Assembly: GCA_949296305.1 (NCBI GenBank) | Contig: CASFOT010000057.1 | Coordinates: forward strand, 1-50,507 | Length of the DNA stretch: 50,507 nucleotides | Direction of reading: 5' to 3' | Origin: an uncultured Erysipelotrichaceae bacterium | Lineage (GTDB): Bacteria; Bacillota_I; Bacilli_A; Erysipelotrichales; Erysipelotrichaceae | Shown here: positions 34,119 to 42,818 of the stretch, one piece after another | Layout of the letters: the number at the start of each line of letters is the position of its first letter | Numbering within the stretch: the first letter of the stretch is position 1 | Notes under the pieces: generated by a model | What the model was told of the DNA's origin: nothing | Database searches by the model: none | Seen by the model: the letters and a program-made list of their open reading frames with translations, nothing else | Made by a program: the position numbers and the translations under genes

Positions 34119-36014
34119 TCATGGCGCAAGTTCTTTTGGATAGCCTCTTCCTTGATAGACATATGTTTCATCATTACGTTGTTCATAATCATTAACTGCA
34201 TAGCGGATATCCTGCACATTATCTCCGATAATGCCGCTGACACCCATTCGCAGGTAGTTAAGAACCGCATAATAGTCGTCGACAGTCCAGATATAGACAG
34301 GAATGCCATTGTTTCTTGCCTGTTCTAAGAATCGTGTATTTGCTAGCCCTTCTTCAATGGCAAGAAAATCAACTTGAAGACGCTGATCGATCTTTCCAAG
34401 AGATCCGAAGATGCAATAACCGGTCCACCAATCTGGACGCTGCTGCTGCAATAGTGTGACAGCTTCATAATCCATGGACATAAAGATTGCCCGCTCTTCG
34501 AAATGATTGTCTTCGATCAGCTGGATCAGCGCTTGAACCATTTCTGCAGCTTTTCCTTTTGCTGGCTTTAATTCGATCAACAATCCAAAGGAAGCATCGT
34601 ATGTTTTTGCTGCATCGATGGCTTCTTGCAATGAAGGCATCGTATAATGTTGATTGCGAGAAATTAGATCGACATTTTGCAATTGCTGCAGTGTGTGGTC
34701 AGCAATCGCCAATTTATGATTAGACAGACGAGCCGTGGTCGTATCATGAAAGACGATCAGTTGATTGTCTTTGGTCAGCTGAATGTCGATTTCTGCATAG
34801 TCACTTCCATGTTCGTAAGCACTTTGAATTCCAGCTAAAGAATTTTCCGGTGCATGCCCATCCCCGCGATGGCCAATGACCCATGGGGAATGGAACAGCG
34901 GTTTTTGATCGAGGTAAAAAAACATGACGATGATCATGAAGGGACAAAGCAGCCAAACCTTGGCCCAGCGATGAGAGAACATTTGCAGATGGTTCCACAG
35001 ACGGGAAGAAACCGTTATCGCTGAACGTTTGAGCTTTGCGGAAAAACGCAGAATAAAAGATGGAAATTCTTCCTTGATCTCAATGGTCAAAGGAGAACTA
35101 ACTTTTTCATATAAGCAAAGGATGCAAATAAGAAAGAACATGGAAAGGATGTAAAGAAAAAACCAGTAGCTGATGGTGCATAATAACTGAATGCGGAAAT
35201 GATAAGAATGGAACAAATAGCGGAATAAATAAATGTTAAAGTCGCTGTTTTTTAAGATGGGGATCGGGACCCAGTGAAAAAAGGAAAGATTACATAACAG
35301 ACAGAAGATGATCAGCAAAGATAAACGTATCTGATATTTTCGCGGCATCTGCCCTACGGTGCAAAAACTTTTTTTGCAGGCTTTCCAAAACGTTGCGTCT
35401 GATCGGAATAAGAACAAGGGAACGAATGCAGACAATCCGTAAAGGATAAAAATAAAGAGAAAAAACAAAATGATGATCCATCTGCCTGAAACTGTTAACG
35501 AAAGTTCATTAGTGATGAAATTCGGTATTTGAAAATTGGTAAGATAAGAGGAGATATAACCAATATGCGTCAACGGCAATAATCCGATAAAGTAGATCGG
35601 AGCCAGCAGGGAAGAGGGATGCCACAGGGCTTTTAGGTGTGCATAGGTGCTTGAATATAGGGAAGAAACCGTATAATCGATCTTTTTTATCATGCAATAC
35701 GTCATCGCTGTTAAAGTTAATAACTCAAATACGATTGCAAGCAGAGCGATTAAAGTGATAATGAGCACGATCAACATACCAACTGGGGTGAGAAAAGCAT
35801 AAAAGATGTTAAAATTTGTCAAAGAAGACGCATAGCTGGTATTATTGATGTAATAATTTAATAAAAAATTGATCAGTGGATGAAGGACGATGATCATCAG
35901 CAAACGGTAGAAGAGCTCAAAGCGAAACGTATTGCGTCCCCAAATAAAAAGATGGCGATGCGGATATAATACTTCTTTTAATTTATTGATCATTTTATGG
36001 CTTTTTTTATTCAT
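34119..36014 (-). CDS. membrane-bound glycerophosphodiester phosphodiesterase
   Basis: About 631 aa. The first ~370 residues carry around eight hydrophobic segments, the membrane domain found ahead of some Firmicute GDPDs. The C-terminal TIM-barrel GDPD domain has VIGHRGDGHAPENSLAG, YAEIDIQLTKD, VFHDTT and LLIELKP, the metal and acid/base residues. It hydrolyses glycerophosphodiesters from lipids or teichoic acid. The start is unusual: the promoter TTGAAA-17-TATAAT puts transcription start at ATG 36014 itself, with no ribosome site, so the message may be leaderless; ATG 35993 is the alternative. Confidence 0.88.
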   Translation of the reverse strand: MNKKSHKMINKLKEVLYPHRHLFIWGRNTFRFELFYRLLMIIVLHPLINFLLNYYINNTSYASSLTNFNIFYAFLTPVGMLIVLIITLIALLAIVFELLTLTAMTYCMIKKIDYTVSSLYSSTYAHLKALWHPSSLLAPIYFIGLLPLTHIGYISSYLTNFQIPNFITNELSLTVSGRWIIILFFLFIFILYGLSAFVPLFLFRSDATFWKACKKSFCTVGQMPRKYQIRLSLLIIFCLLCNLSFFHWVPIPILKNSDFNIYLFRYLFHSYHFRIQLLCTISYWFFLYILSMFFLICILCLYEKVSSPLTIEIKEEFPSFILRFSAKLKRSAITVSSRLWNHLQMFSHRWAKVWLLCPFMIIVMFFYLDQKPLFHSPWVIGHRGDGHAPENSLAGIQSAYEHGSDYAEIDIQLTKDNQLIVFHDTTTARLSNHKLAIADHTLQQLQNVDLISRNQHYTMPSLQEAIDAAKTYDASFGLLIELKPAKGKAAEMVQALIQLIEDNHFEERAIFMSMDYEAVTLLQQQRPDWWTGYCIFGSLGKIDQRLQVDFLAIEEGLANTRFLEQARNNGIPVYIWTVDDYYAVLNYLRMGVSGIIGDNVQDIRYAVNDYEQRNDETYVYQGRGYPKELAP

Positions 36015-36020
36015 AGAGAA

Positions 36021-36049
36021 ATTATACATAATGTATTTATTCGTTTCAA
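36021..36049 (-). promoter_or_regulatory. promoter of phosphodiesterase/acetyltransferase operon
   Basis: Minus strand TTGAAA (36049-36044), 17 bp, TATAAT (36026-36021); only six bases separate the -10 from ATG 36014. Confidence 0.75.
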
Positions 36050-36066
36050 TCAGGAAATGAAGGACT

Positions 36067-36095
36067 TTGCTTGATAGAAAACAGTGCTCTATAAA
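36067..36095 (+). promoter_or_regulatory. promoter of the MacB-like ABC transporter
   Basis: TTGCTT (36067-36072), 17 bp, TATAAA (36090-36095). The ~170-nt leader contains a 9-codon ORF, MMDCITFEL (36108-36137), after AAAGGGG. Confidence 0.55.
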
Positions 36096-36274
36096 GGGGA
36101 TTGTTGTATGATGGATTGCATTACATTTGAGCTTTGAAATGCACAGAACCTCACACGTGAACTTGGCTCAGCATACCAATCACCTATTGTGTTTTTAAAA
36201 GGGGAGTGATACCATTTCTACAGAATTACATGGAAAAGTATGAAATGAGCATATCTAAAAAGGAGAATCTTGTA

Positions 36275-38851
36275 ATGCTTGAATTAAAACAGATAAAAAA
36301 AGATTATGACAGTGGTAATGAAGTAGTGCATGCCTTAAAAGGAATCACTTTGTCTTTTCGTTCGAATGAATTTGTTTCCATACTGGGACAAAGCGGGTGC
36401 GGAAAAACAACATTGTTGAATATTATTGGTGGTTTAGATCACTATACCAGCGGCGAATTGATCATCAATGGGAAACAGACCAAAGAATTCAGTGATCGTG
36501 ATTGGGATGAATATCGTAATCATTCCATTGGTTTTGTTTTCCAAAGCTACAATTTGATCCCGCATCAAAATGTACTTTCAAACGTAGAGTTGGCATTGAC
36601 TCTTTCAGGGGTCAGCAAGGAAGAACGCAGACAGCGTGCAAAAACGGCACTGGAAAAAGTGGGCCTGGCTGATCAAATGTATAAAAGACCCAGCCAGATG
36701 AGCGGCGGGCAGATGCAGCGTGTTGCCATTGCACGTGCATTGGTGAATGACCCGGATATTTTATTGGCAGATGAACCGACCGGGGCTTTGGATTCAGCAA
36801 CGATCGTGCAGATCATGGAATTGTTAAAAGAAATTGCCGATGACAAGCTGGTCATCATGGTTACGCATAATCCAAAACTGGCAGATGCATATTCTACCCG
36901 CATCATTACTTTGTTAGATGGAGAGGTCGTCAATGACAGTGACCCATATGAGGAAAAGAAAGATTCAAATAAATTGGCAGAGACCGTCAAAAGAAGACCG
37001 TCGATGTCTTTTGCGACTGCTCTTTCTTTGAGCTTGAATAATTTGATGACGAAAAAAGCACGTACGTTTTTAACTGCATTTGCCGGAAGTATCGGAATCA
37101 TCGGCATTGCTTTGATCTTATCGCTTTCGAACGGTGTACAATCATACATTGATCGTGTGGAACGAGATACCTTGTCTTCTTATCCGATTACGATCGAAGA
37201 TAGTTCGATGGATATGACTGCCATGATGGAAACGATGATGGGATTGAGCAATGAAGACGCAGAACATGAAGATGACCGGGTCTATACGAAGGCAATGATC
37301 AAAGACATGCTGGAAACGATGTCCGAGAAAATGGATAAAAATAACCTGGAAGCTTTCAAACAATATGCGGAAAGTGAGAATTCTGCGTTAAAAGACTATG
37401 CAAAAGCAATTGAATATAGTTATGACCTGCAATTGAATGTTTACAATGAAAATAGTGAAAGCGGATTGGTACAAGTCAGTCCTAATGAATTGTTGGATCA
37501 GTTGGGTTTCTCTACGATGAATCAATTAAGTGAAGCTTTCATGGGAAGCGCAAGTTCTTCACAGAATGAAGTGTGGAATCAGCTTCCAGAGAGTGAAGAA
37601 TTAAGAGATGATGAATATGAGCTGATCGAAGGGGCATGGCCTTCGGCTTATAATGAAGTGGTATTAGCTGTAGATGAGAATCGTGAAATTAGTGATTATG
37701 CACTCTATTCACTTGGTTTGATGGATCAGCAGGAAGTCATTGACAGCTTTCAGGCTTTGCAAGATGGCGGAGAAGTCACGCTCAGCAAAGGAGAAAGCTA
37801 CAGCGTAGAAGACTTATTAGGCATGGAGTTTAAATTGGTATTGAATAGCGATCTTTATCGTAATGTGAATGATCTGTGGATCAATATGAGCGAGGATGAA
37901 GATTTTCTGGCTGAAGCCGTCGCAAATGGTGAAACCATGCGTGTGGTTGGCATCATCGCGCCAACCGAAGGGTCTTCAAAAAGGGAAATGGGCGGTATTT
38001 ACTATACGAGTGATCTGGTTTCATATGTGATCGAGCAGTCGGAAAATTCAGCGATCGTGAAAGAGCAGAAAGCACATCCGGATGTGAATGTGTTTACTCA
38101 GGTGGAATTTGACTCACAGCAGGAGATGGATCTCACATCTTTGACGCCGCAGCAACAGATGCAGTTTGCATCGATGAGCCAACAGGAATTGACACAGTTC
38201 ATGAGCGACTATAGTGAAAATCGCAATGCGACCTATGAAAGCAACCTGATTAAGCTGGGTGCGGTGGATCTTGACACGCCAAGTTCGATCAGTATTTATG
38301 CAAATTCATTTGAAGATAAAGAAATGATCGCAGATGCAATTGACGAGTATAATACGATGCAGAAGGAAAATGGCGATGAAGCTAATGTGATCACATACAA
38401 TGATATCGTAGGAACCATGATGGAATCGGTTACCACGATCATTGATATGATCAGTTACGTGTTGATGGCATTTGTCAGCGTTTCATTGATCGTTTCTAGT
38501 ATCATGATCGGTATCATCACATACATTTCTGTATTAGAAAGAACAAAAGAAATTGGCATCCTTCGGGCTATCGGTGCAAGCAAGAAAGATATTTCGCATG
38601 TATTCAATGCAGAGGCATTCATCATTGGATTGATCTCAGGTTTGCTAGGTATTCTGGTGACGCTGTTGTTGGATCTGCCGATTTCACTGATTGTGGAACA
38701 GTTGACCGGTGTGGAAAATATTGCTATGTTACCGGCTGCCGGTGGTGTTGTGCTTGTGTTGATATCTTTGATACTGACAACGATTGCCGGCCTCATTCCT
38801 GCAAGGATCGCTTCTAAAAAAGATCCGGTAGAGGCATTACGCAGTGAATAA
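36275..38851 (+). CDS. MacB-like ABC transporter, ATPase fused to FtsX-type permease
   Basis: An 858-aa single-chain ABC protein. The ATPase (about 1-225) has GQSGCGKTT (Walker A), MSGGQMQRV (signature) and [13 protein letters not shown] (Walker B). A membrane helix (about 270-290) leads into a large extracytoplasmic domain (about 295-725) and three C-terminal helices of the FtsX/MacB permease fold, ending in [18 protein letters not shown]. Such proteins act as mechanotransmitters for peptides, lipids or toxins rather than classic pumps. ATG 36275 follows AAGGAG. No adaptor or two-component gene is adjacent; substrate unknown. Confidence 0.92.
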   Translation: MLELKQIKKDYDSGNEVVHALKGITLSFRSNEFVSILGQSGCGKTTLLNIIGGLDHYTSGELIINGKQTKEFSDRDWDEYRNHSIGFVFQSYNLIPHQNVLSNVELALTLSGVSKEERRQRAKTALEKVGLADQMYKRPSQMSGGQMQRVAIARALVNDPDILLADEPTGALDSATIVQIMELLKEIADDKLVIMVTHNPKLADAYSTRIITLLDGEVVNDSDPYEEKKDSNKLAETVKRRPSMSFATALSLSLNNLMTKKARTFLTAFAGSIGIIGIALILSLSNGVQSYIDRVERDTLSSYPITIEDSSMDMTAMMETMMGLSNEDAEHEDDRVYTKAMIKDMLETMSEKMDKNNLEAFKQYAESENSALKDYAKAIEYSYDLQLNVYNENSESGLVQVSPNELLDQLGFSTMNQLSEAFMGSASSSQNEVWNQLPESEELRDDEYELIEGAWPSAYNEVVLAVDENREISDYALYSLGLMDQQEVIDSFQALQDGGEVTLSKGESYSVEDLLGMEFKLVLNSDLYRNVNDLWINMSEDEDFLAEAVANGETMRVVGIIAPTEGSSKREMGGIYYTSDLVSYVIEQSENSAIVKEQKAHPDVNVFTQVEFDSQQEMDLTSLTPQQQMQFASMSQQELTQFMSDYSENRNATYESNLIKLGAVDLDTPSSISIYANSFEDKEMIADAIDEYNTMQKENGDEANVITYNDIVGTMMESVTTIIDMISYVLMAFVSVSLIVSSIMIGIITYISVLERTKEIGILRAIGASKKDISHVFNAEAFIIGLISGLLGILVTLLLDLPISLIVEQLTGVENIAMLPAAGGVVLVLISLILTTIAGLIPARIASKKDPVEALRSE

Positions 38852-38855
38852 AAGA

Positions 38856-38887
38856 AAAACGATCATGGCTGAAATGATCGTTTTTTT
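38856..38887 (+). terminator. terminator of the ABC transporter gene
   Basis: AAAACGATCAT pairs with ATGATCGTTTT around GGCTGAA, followed by T7. Confidence 0.85.
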
Positions 38888-38916
38888 AAGAAAAAAGAGC
38901 ATTTGTTGAAATGCCC

Positions 38917-39162
38917 TTAAAGTTCATGTTCGGTATACTCCGCATCAAAGACATCTTGATCTGCTTTGCGTGCGGAAGCGTTGTTGTAGTTTTGGCTGTT
39001 TCCTGATTGCGAGGAGTGTGCATAGGAGCTCTGATGCAATTTGCGAGATTGTATAAGTGAATAGATGGCATAAGCGACCACGAGAATCAATAACAATCCA
39101 GGCATGCGGAACATGATCAGCTGCAGCAATGATAAGATAGCAATAAAGTAAACTAGATACAC
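38917..39162 (-). CDS. small membrane protein of unknown function
   Basis: An 81-aa protein with two closely spaced hydrophobic stretches (about 1-16 and 22-37), a short basic segment, and a polar Ser/Asn/Gln-rich tail ending in acidic residues (DVFDAEYTEHEL). The ribosome site AAGGGCGGGTGAT lies ~8 nt upstream. It matches no family I recognise. Monocistronic, convergent with the ABC transporter gene. Confidence 0.65.
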   Translation of the reverse strand: MYLVYFIAILSLLQLIMFRMPGLLLILVVAYAIYSLIQSRKLHQSSYAHSSQSGNSQNYNNASARKADQDVFDAEYTEHEL

Positions 39163-39320
39163 GTAATCACCCGCCCTTTCTTTCTATATGTATTATTATA
39201 CTGAAATGAAGGCGAGTTGCACGTATTTTGAATAATTCACATAATTTCGCAAAATTCCTTGTTTTTTTCAAACTGGATAAACGGAATTGTCTAGCAGATC
39301 GGCAAGTTTTGCCACTTATC

Positions 39321-39348
39321 TTGTATCATTCATAAGTTATGCTATAGT
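39321..39348 (+). promoter_or_regulatory. promoter of short transcript
   Basis: TTGTAT (39321-39326), 16 bp, TATAGT (39343-39348). Confidence 0.55.
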
Positions 39349-39385
39349 GTAGACAGAAAGCATAACACAAGGAAGGTGATGCAGA

Positions 39386-39430
39386 TTGAAACTATATTTA
39401 ATGAAGACGAGGCGCATCCTGTTGATTTGA
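39386..39430 (+). CDS. 14-codon ORF MKLYLMKTRRILLI
   Basis: A TTG start lies 7 nt after the strong ribosome site AAGGAAGGTGAT and ~30 nt after a predicted transcription start; TGA is at 39428-39430. The peptide is hydrophobic and basic, with a second in-frame ATG at 39401. A terminator follows 31 nt later, so the whole unit is only ~160 nt. It could be a tiny expressed peptide or the coding part of a small RNA. Function unknown. Confidence 0.45.
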   Translation: MKLYLMKTRRILLI

Positions 39431-39461
39431 GCAGGGATGTGTCCTAGACATATCCAAATAT

Positions 39462-39517
39462 AAAAAAAGCTGCCATTGGAATGAAGATTGAAATTCGATT
39501 CGATGGCAGTTTTTTTG
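39462..39517. terminator. bidirectional terminator between the short transcript and gntR-type gene
   Basis: AAAAAAGCTGCCAT pairs with ATGGCAGTTTTTTT (one G-T) around an internally structured loop; T/A runs flank both sides, so it serves both strands. Confidence 0.75.
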
Positions 39518-39525
39518 TAAAATCC

Positions 39526-40251
39526 TTATTTTGAAGAACGTACAGCATAAATGTATTTGCTGGTCAGGATGTATTGCTTATTCACATAGATGGTCTTGTT
39601 ATCAAAGGTCATTACGCGCTGTGTTACTTCTAATAGCGGTGTTCGTACAGCGCAGTTAAGCAGATCTGCGAATGTTTTGTTTGCATAGATGATTGAAAAA
39701 TGATCTTCGAAATTAGAAGGGCGGATGCCGGTCTGGTTAGAAACCAGTTTCAGCAAGGATAATTTTTCTAAGCGCTGTGTAAGTAAAAATTGAAATTCGA
39801 CCGGGAAATAATCGATCTCGATGATGCAGGGAACCTCATCGACCAAGCGAACACGTTTTATTTCGATACACTGTTCAGCATTTTCAGTAAACAGCGAGGC
39901 AATTTCTTTTTCCATAGGGCTTATTTTGCATTCGATGATCATTGTAGAAGGGGTCGCATTCATGCGCAGGCAAGTGTCTGTGAAGCTGCCTCCTGTATAA
40001 ACTTCTTCTTTGTGGACGACAGCTTTTACAAATGTGCCTTTGCCATGACGCTTTATCAAGAGATCTTCGTCAACTAATTGTTGTATAGCATTTCGTACCG
40101 TTACGCGACTGATATGATACATAGCACTTAATTGCATTTCAGATGGAATGCGGTCACCCGGCTGGTATTGACCGCTTTTTATTTGCTTTAATAATTCATC
40201 ATGCAGCTGTTCTTGAAGGGTAACAGCGCTAAACTGCTTTAATGCTTTCAT
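39526..40251 (-). CDS. GntR-family (HutC/UTRA) transcriptional regulator
   Basis: A 241-aa regulator: N-terminal winged helix (RIPSEMQLSAMYHISRVTVR) followed by a UTRA ligand domain (about 90-235, with IKRVRLVDEVPCIIEIDYFP). HutC-type GntR proteins usually bind sugar phosphates or related metabolites and repress the divergent operon. Here that is the mannose-family PTS operon at 40383, with a perfect palindrome in between. The effector is unknown. Confidence 0.93.
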   Translation of the reverse strand: MKALKQFSAVTLQEQLHDELLKQIKSGQYQPGDRIPSEMQLSAMYHISRVTVRNAIQQLVDEDLLIKRHGKGTFVKAVVHKEEVYTGGSFTDTCLRMNATPSTMIIECKISPMEKEIASLFTENAEQCIEIKRVRLVDEVPCIIEIDYFPVEFQFLLTQRLEKLSLLKLVSNQTGIRPSNFEDHFSIIYANKTFADLLNCAVRTPLLEVTQRVMTFDNKTIYVNKQYILTSKYIYAVRSSK

Positions 40252-40311
40252 CTGTCATACCTGCTCTTTCTACAAATTTAATTATAATTAAAAATTTTTT
40301 AACTTCAAGAA

Positions 40312-40327
40312 TTGACAGCGCTTACAC
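40312..40327 (+). promoter_or_regulatory. cre-like site overlapping the PTS -35 box
   Basis: TTGACAGCGCTTACAC matches the CcpA cre consensus WTGNNARCGNWWWCAW at 15 of 16 positions. It contains the -35 TTGACA (40312-40317); TAAGAT 18 bp downstream would be the -10. Catabolite repression of the operon is likely. Confidence 0.7.
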
Positions 40328-40340
40328 ACACGTGTTAAGA

Positions 40341-40367
40341 TGTATTCATAAAATACAAGATAATACA
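40341..40367 (+). promoter_or_regulatory. probable GntR operator
   Basis: TGTATT-CATAA-AATACA (40341-40357) is a perfect palindrome just downstream of the -10; a third AATACA follows at 40362-40367, ten bases on. Position fits repression by the divergent GntR protein. Confidence 0.6.
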
Positions 40368-40382
40368 AGTTAGGAGGAACCG

Positions 40383-40796
40383 ATGGAACGAAAGATTGTA
40401 TTAGCTTCACATGGGAGATTAGCAGAAGGCTTATTGGATACTGCGAAAATGATCATTGGCGAGATTGCATACGACGTTGAAGTTTATACGCTGGAACCTG
40501 GCAAACTGGCGGAAGACTTCAGTAAAGAATTGAAAACAGAGATCTTACGAGATCCACAAAAAGAATATGTGATCTTGACCGATCTGTACGGTGCCAGTGT
40601 TTTTACTGCCATGTATTCTTTGGTTGTTTTGGAAAATGTGCATTTGTTTTCCGGGATGAATTTAAATATGTTGTTGTCTGTATGTTTAGAACACCCTGGT
40701 CAGCTGGATGAAGCTGCAGCGATGAAAATTCAAGCGGATGCCCGCATGGGTGCGCAATACATCATGGAATCAGCAACAGAAGAAGAGGATTTTTGA
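40383..40796 (+). CDS. PTS mannose/fructose/sorbose family EIIA
   Basis: A 137-aa EIIA-Man protein; phosphoacceptor His10 lies in IVLASHGRLAEG, and the TDLYGASVF segment follows the usual pattern. It takes phosphate from HPr and passes it to the IIB encoded two genes on. First gene of the operon, starting 8 nt after GGAGG. Overlap or close spacing continues through the next four genes. Confidence 0.93.
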   Translation: MERKIVLASHGRLAEGLLDTAKMIIGEIAYDVEVYTLEPGKLAEDFSKELKTEILRDPQKEYVILTDLYGASVFTAMYSLVVLENVHLFSGMNLNMLLSVCLEHPGQLDEAAAMKIQADARMGAQYIMESATEEEDF

Positions 40797-40807
40797 GGAG
40801 AAAAATA

Positions 40808-41548
40808 ATGAATGATAAAAATGGATTCTTATCGTTGTTCAAAAAGGAAAAACCAATCTTGGCTATGCTTCATTTAAAAGGAGAAAATGATGCTGATATT
40901 GAAGAACGAATGAAGAGGGAAATTGATCTATATGTTGAAAACGGTGTGGATTGCATCATTGTAGAAAACTATTTTGGCGAGTACCACAATATGGAAAAAG
41001 CATTGGACTACATCCAACGCTTGCATCTGGATATTCCTTATGGCGTTAATTGCTTAAATGTCGATCCGATGGGTTTTTATTTGGCAGAAAAATATCAGGC
41101 AGCTTTCGTGCAGCTGGATTCTGTGGTGGGACATGTAAAACCAAGGGATGAAGATACGTTAGATGCATTTTTCAAATTATATCGAAGCAGATATAGCGGA
41201 AAAGTGCTTGGCGGTGTGCGGTTTAAATATCAGCCGGTATTATCAGAAAACAGCGTTGAAGATGACCTCAAGATCGCGATGACCCGCTGTGATGCAATCT
41301 GTGTAACGCAAGATGCGACCGGGCAGGAGACTTCCTTAGAAAAAATCTGCCAATTCCGCGATGCGATCGGAGATTTTCCGTTAATTGTCGGTGCAGGGAT
41401 CACACCAGAAAATATGGCAAAACAATTTGTGTATGCGGATGGTGCAATCGTAGGAAGTTATTTTAAAGATACTTATCAAGATGACGGTGAAGTCAGTGGT
41501 GAACACGTTCGTGCTGTCATTGAAGCAGTTGAAAGGATCCGGAGGTAA
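40808..41548 (+). CDS. BtpA/SgcQ-family TIM-barrel protein
   Basis: A 246-aa BtpA-family protein (DUF, TIM-barrel fold): KPILAMLHLKG near the start, YGVNCLNVDP, GGVRFKYQPV, CVTQDATGQETS and LIVGAGITPENM. E. coli SgcQ in a cryptic PTS operon is the nearest named relative; the reaction is not established. ATG 40808 follows TTGAGGAG. Placed between IIA and IIB, it probably acts on the sugar phosphate imported by this PTS, which is inference. Confidence 0.85.
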   Translation: MNDKNGFLSLFKKEKPILAMLHLKGENDADIEERMKREIDLYVENGVDCIIVENYFGEYHNMEKALDYIQRLHLDIPYGVNCLNVDPMGFYLAEKYQAAFVQLDSVVGHVKPRDEDTLDAFFKLYRSRYSGKVLGGVRFKYQPVLSENSVEDDLKIAMTRCDAICVTQDATGQETSLEKICQFRDAIGDFPLIVGAGITPENMAKQFVYADGAIVGSYFKDTYQDDGEVSGEHVRAVIEAVERIRR

Positions 41549-41553
41549 GAGAC

Positions 41554-42024
41554 ATGATAAAACTGACAAGAATTGATCATCGGCTATTACATGGACAAGT
41601 TGCTTTTTCTTGGACTAAATTTTTAGATTCTGATTGTATCTTGATCGCGAATGATGAACTGATGAAAGATGAATTGAAAATGAGCGCCATGCGTATGGCA
41701 AAACCAACAGGAATAAAATTAGTCATGAAATCCATTGATGATTCGATCAATGCTTTGAATAGCGGTGTGACAGACAAATATAAATTATTCATCATCGTCG
41801 CAAGCGTAGAAGATGCGTATCGTCTTTGTAAAACAGTGGAGCGGATCAAAACGATCAATATCGGCGGCATGAAACAAAGAGAAGATCGACGCCAGATTTC
41901 AAAAGCGGTGTTTATCAGCCAGGAAGACGAACAGATGCTCAGAGAACTAAATGACCAAGGAATTGAATTGGAAGTACGTCTTGTTCCTGGTGATACGAAA
42001 CAAAAAGTCATTGATTTATTATAA
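41554..42024 (+). CDS. PTS mannose/fructose/sorbose family EIIB
   Basis: A 156-aa EIIB-Man protein starting LTRIDHRLLHGQV, with phosphoacceptor His13. It relays phosphate from IIA to sugar in the IIC/IID channel. It begins 5 nt after the BtpA stop. Normal length and motif. Confidence 0.94.
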   Translation: MIKLTRIDHRLLHGQVAFSWTKFLDSDCILIANDELMKDELKMSAMRMAKPTGIKLVMKSIDDSINALNSGVTDKYKLFIIVASVEDAYRLCKTVERIKTINIGGMKQREDRRQISKAVFISQEDEQMLRELNDQGIELEVRLVPGDTKQKVIDLL

Positions 42025-42044
42025 GATGAAAAGAGGGAACAGAT

Positions 42045-42818
42045 ATGAGTGATAATTTGTTGATACAAGCATTGCTGATTACTTTAGTAGCATTTATCGG
42101 TTATATGCACTGTTACTGGGGCTCGACGATGAACAATCGTCCGATCGTCGTTGCTGCTTTGGTCGGCCTGGTACTGGGAAAACTGGAGATTGGTATCATG
42201 GTCGGGGCAACGTTAGAATTGATTTTTCTAGGGGCTGTACCAATTGGTGCCAGCAATCCGCCAGATAGTACTTCTGGAGCAATCATTGGGACTTCATTTG
42301 TGATCTTAACCGGTCAGGAAGTCGGGGCGGCCGTTGCATTGGCTGTTCCAGTGGCAACATTGGTCCTGCTGTTTGACAATTTACAGATGATGTTCGTGTT
42401 GACTTGGGCAACGCATTTAGCAGATAAATATGCTGCTGAAGGAGATTATAAAAAGGTTGAGTGGATCGCGCGTTTTGCCGGAATCGGTAATAAAGTGGTC
42501 TTATCTTTAGTAGTCGGCATTGCTTTCTATCTAGGTGTTCCGGTGATTGAAGATGTGCTGGCGCTGATACCAGAATTTATCACACGCGGCATGGATGTTG
42601 CAGCAGGGATCCTTCCTGCAGTCGGTTTTGCCATGTTAGCGAAAATGATCGTAACAAAGGAGCTATCTCCATACTTATTAGCAGGTTTTTTACTGGCTGC
42701 CTATTTAAAGATTCCGGTATTTGGTGTTGCTTTGGCTGGCCTTGTGATTGCAGCACTAGGCTTCTTCTCTGACAGCAAAAAACAAAAGGAGGTTTATGTC
42801 GATGACAACGAATTCTAG
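42045..42818 (+). CDS. PTS mannose/fructose/sorbose family EIIC
   Basis: A 257-aa membrane subunit with about seven segments. NNRPIVVAALVGLVLG and GASNPPDSTSGAIIGT match the EIIC-Man family. It forms the sugar channel with IID, whose start it overlaps. Confidence 0.94.
   Translation: MSDNLLIQALLITLVAFIGYMHCYWGSTMNNRPIVVAALVGLVLGKLEIGIMVGATLELIFLGAVPIGASNPPDSTSGAIIGTSFVILTGQEVGAAVALAVPVATLVLLFDNLQMMFVLTWATHLADKYAAEGDYKKVEWIARFAGIGNKVVLSLVVGIAFYLGVPVIEDVLALIPEFITRGMDVAAGILPAVGFAMLAKMIVTKELSPYLLAGFLLAAYLKIPVFGVALAGLVIAALGFFSDSKKQKEVYVDDNEF

Larger units (their letters stand above)
39163..39525. other. 363-bp intergenic region holding a short plus-strand transcription unit
   Basis: Besides the upstream region of the small membrane protein, it contains a promoter, a 14-codon ORF and a terminator described separately. 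The first ~150 bp (39163-39315) are AT-rich with no feature I can support. Confidence 0.5.

Noticed and set aside
36206-36274. Longer N-terminus for the MacB-like ABC protein
   Set aside because: The in-frame GTG/ATG starts upstream have ribosome sites at wrong spacing; the family begins at MLELKQ, preceded by AAGGAG.
41577-42068. 163-aa minus-strand ORF opposite PTS IIB
   Set aside because: Antisense shadow of a clear IIB gene, no family features.
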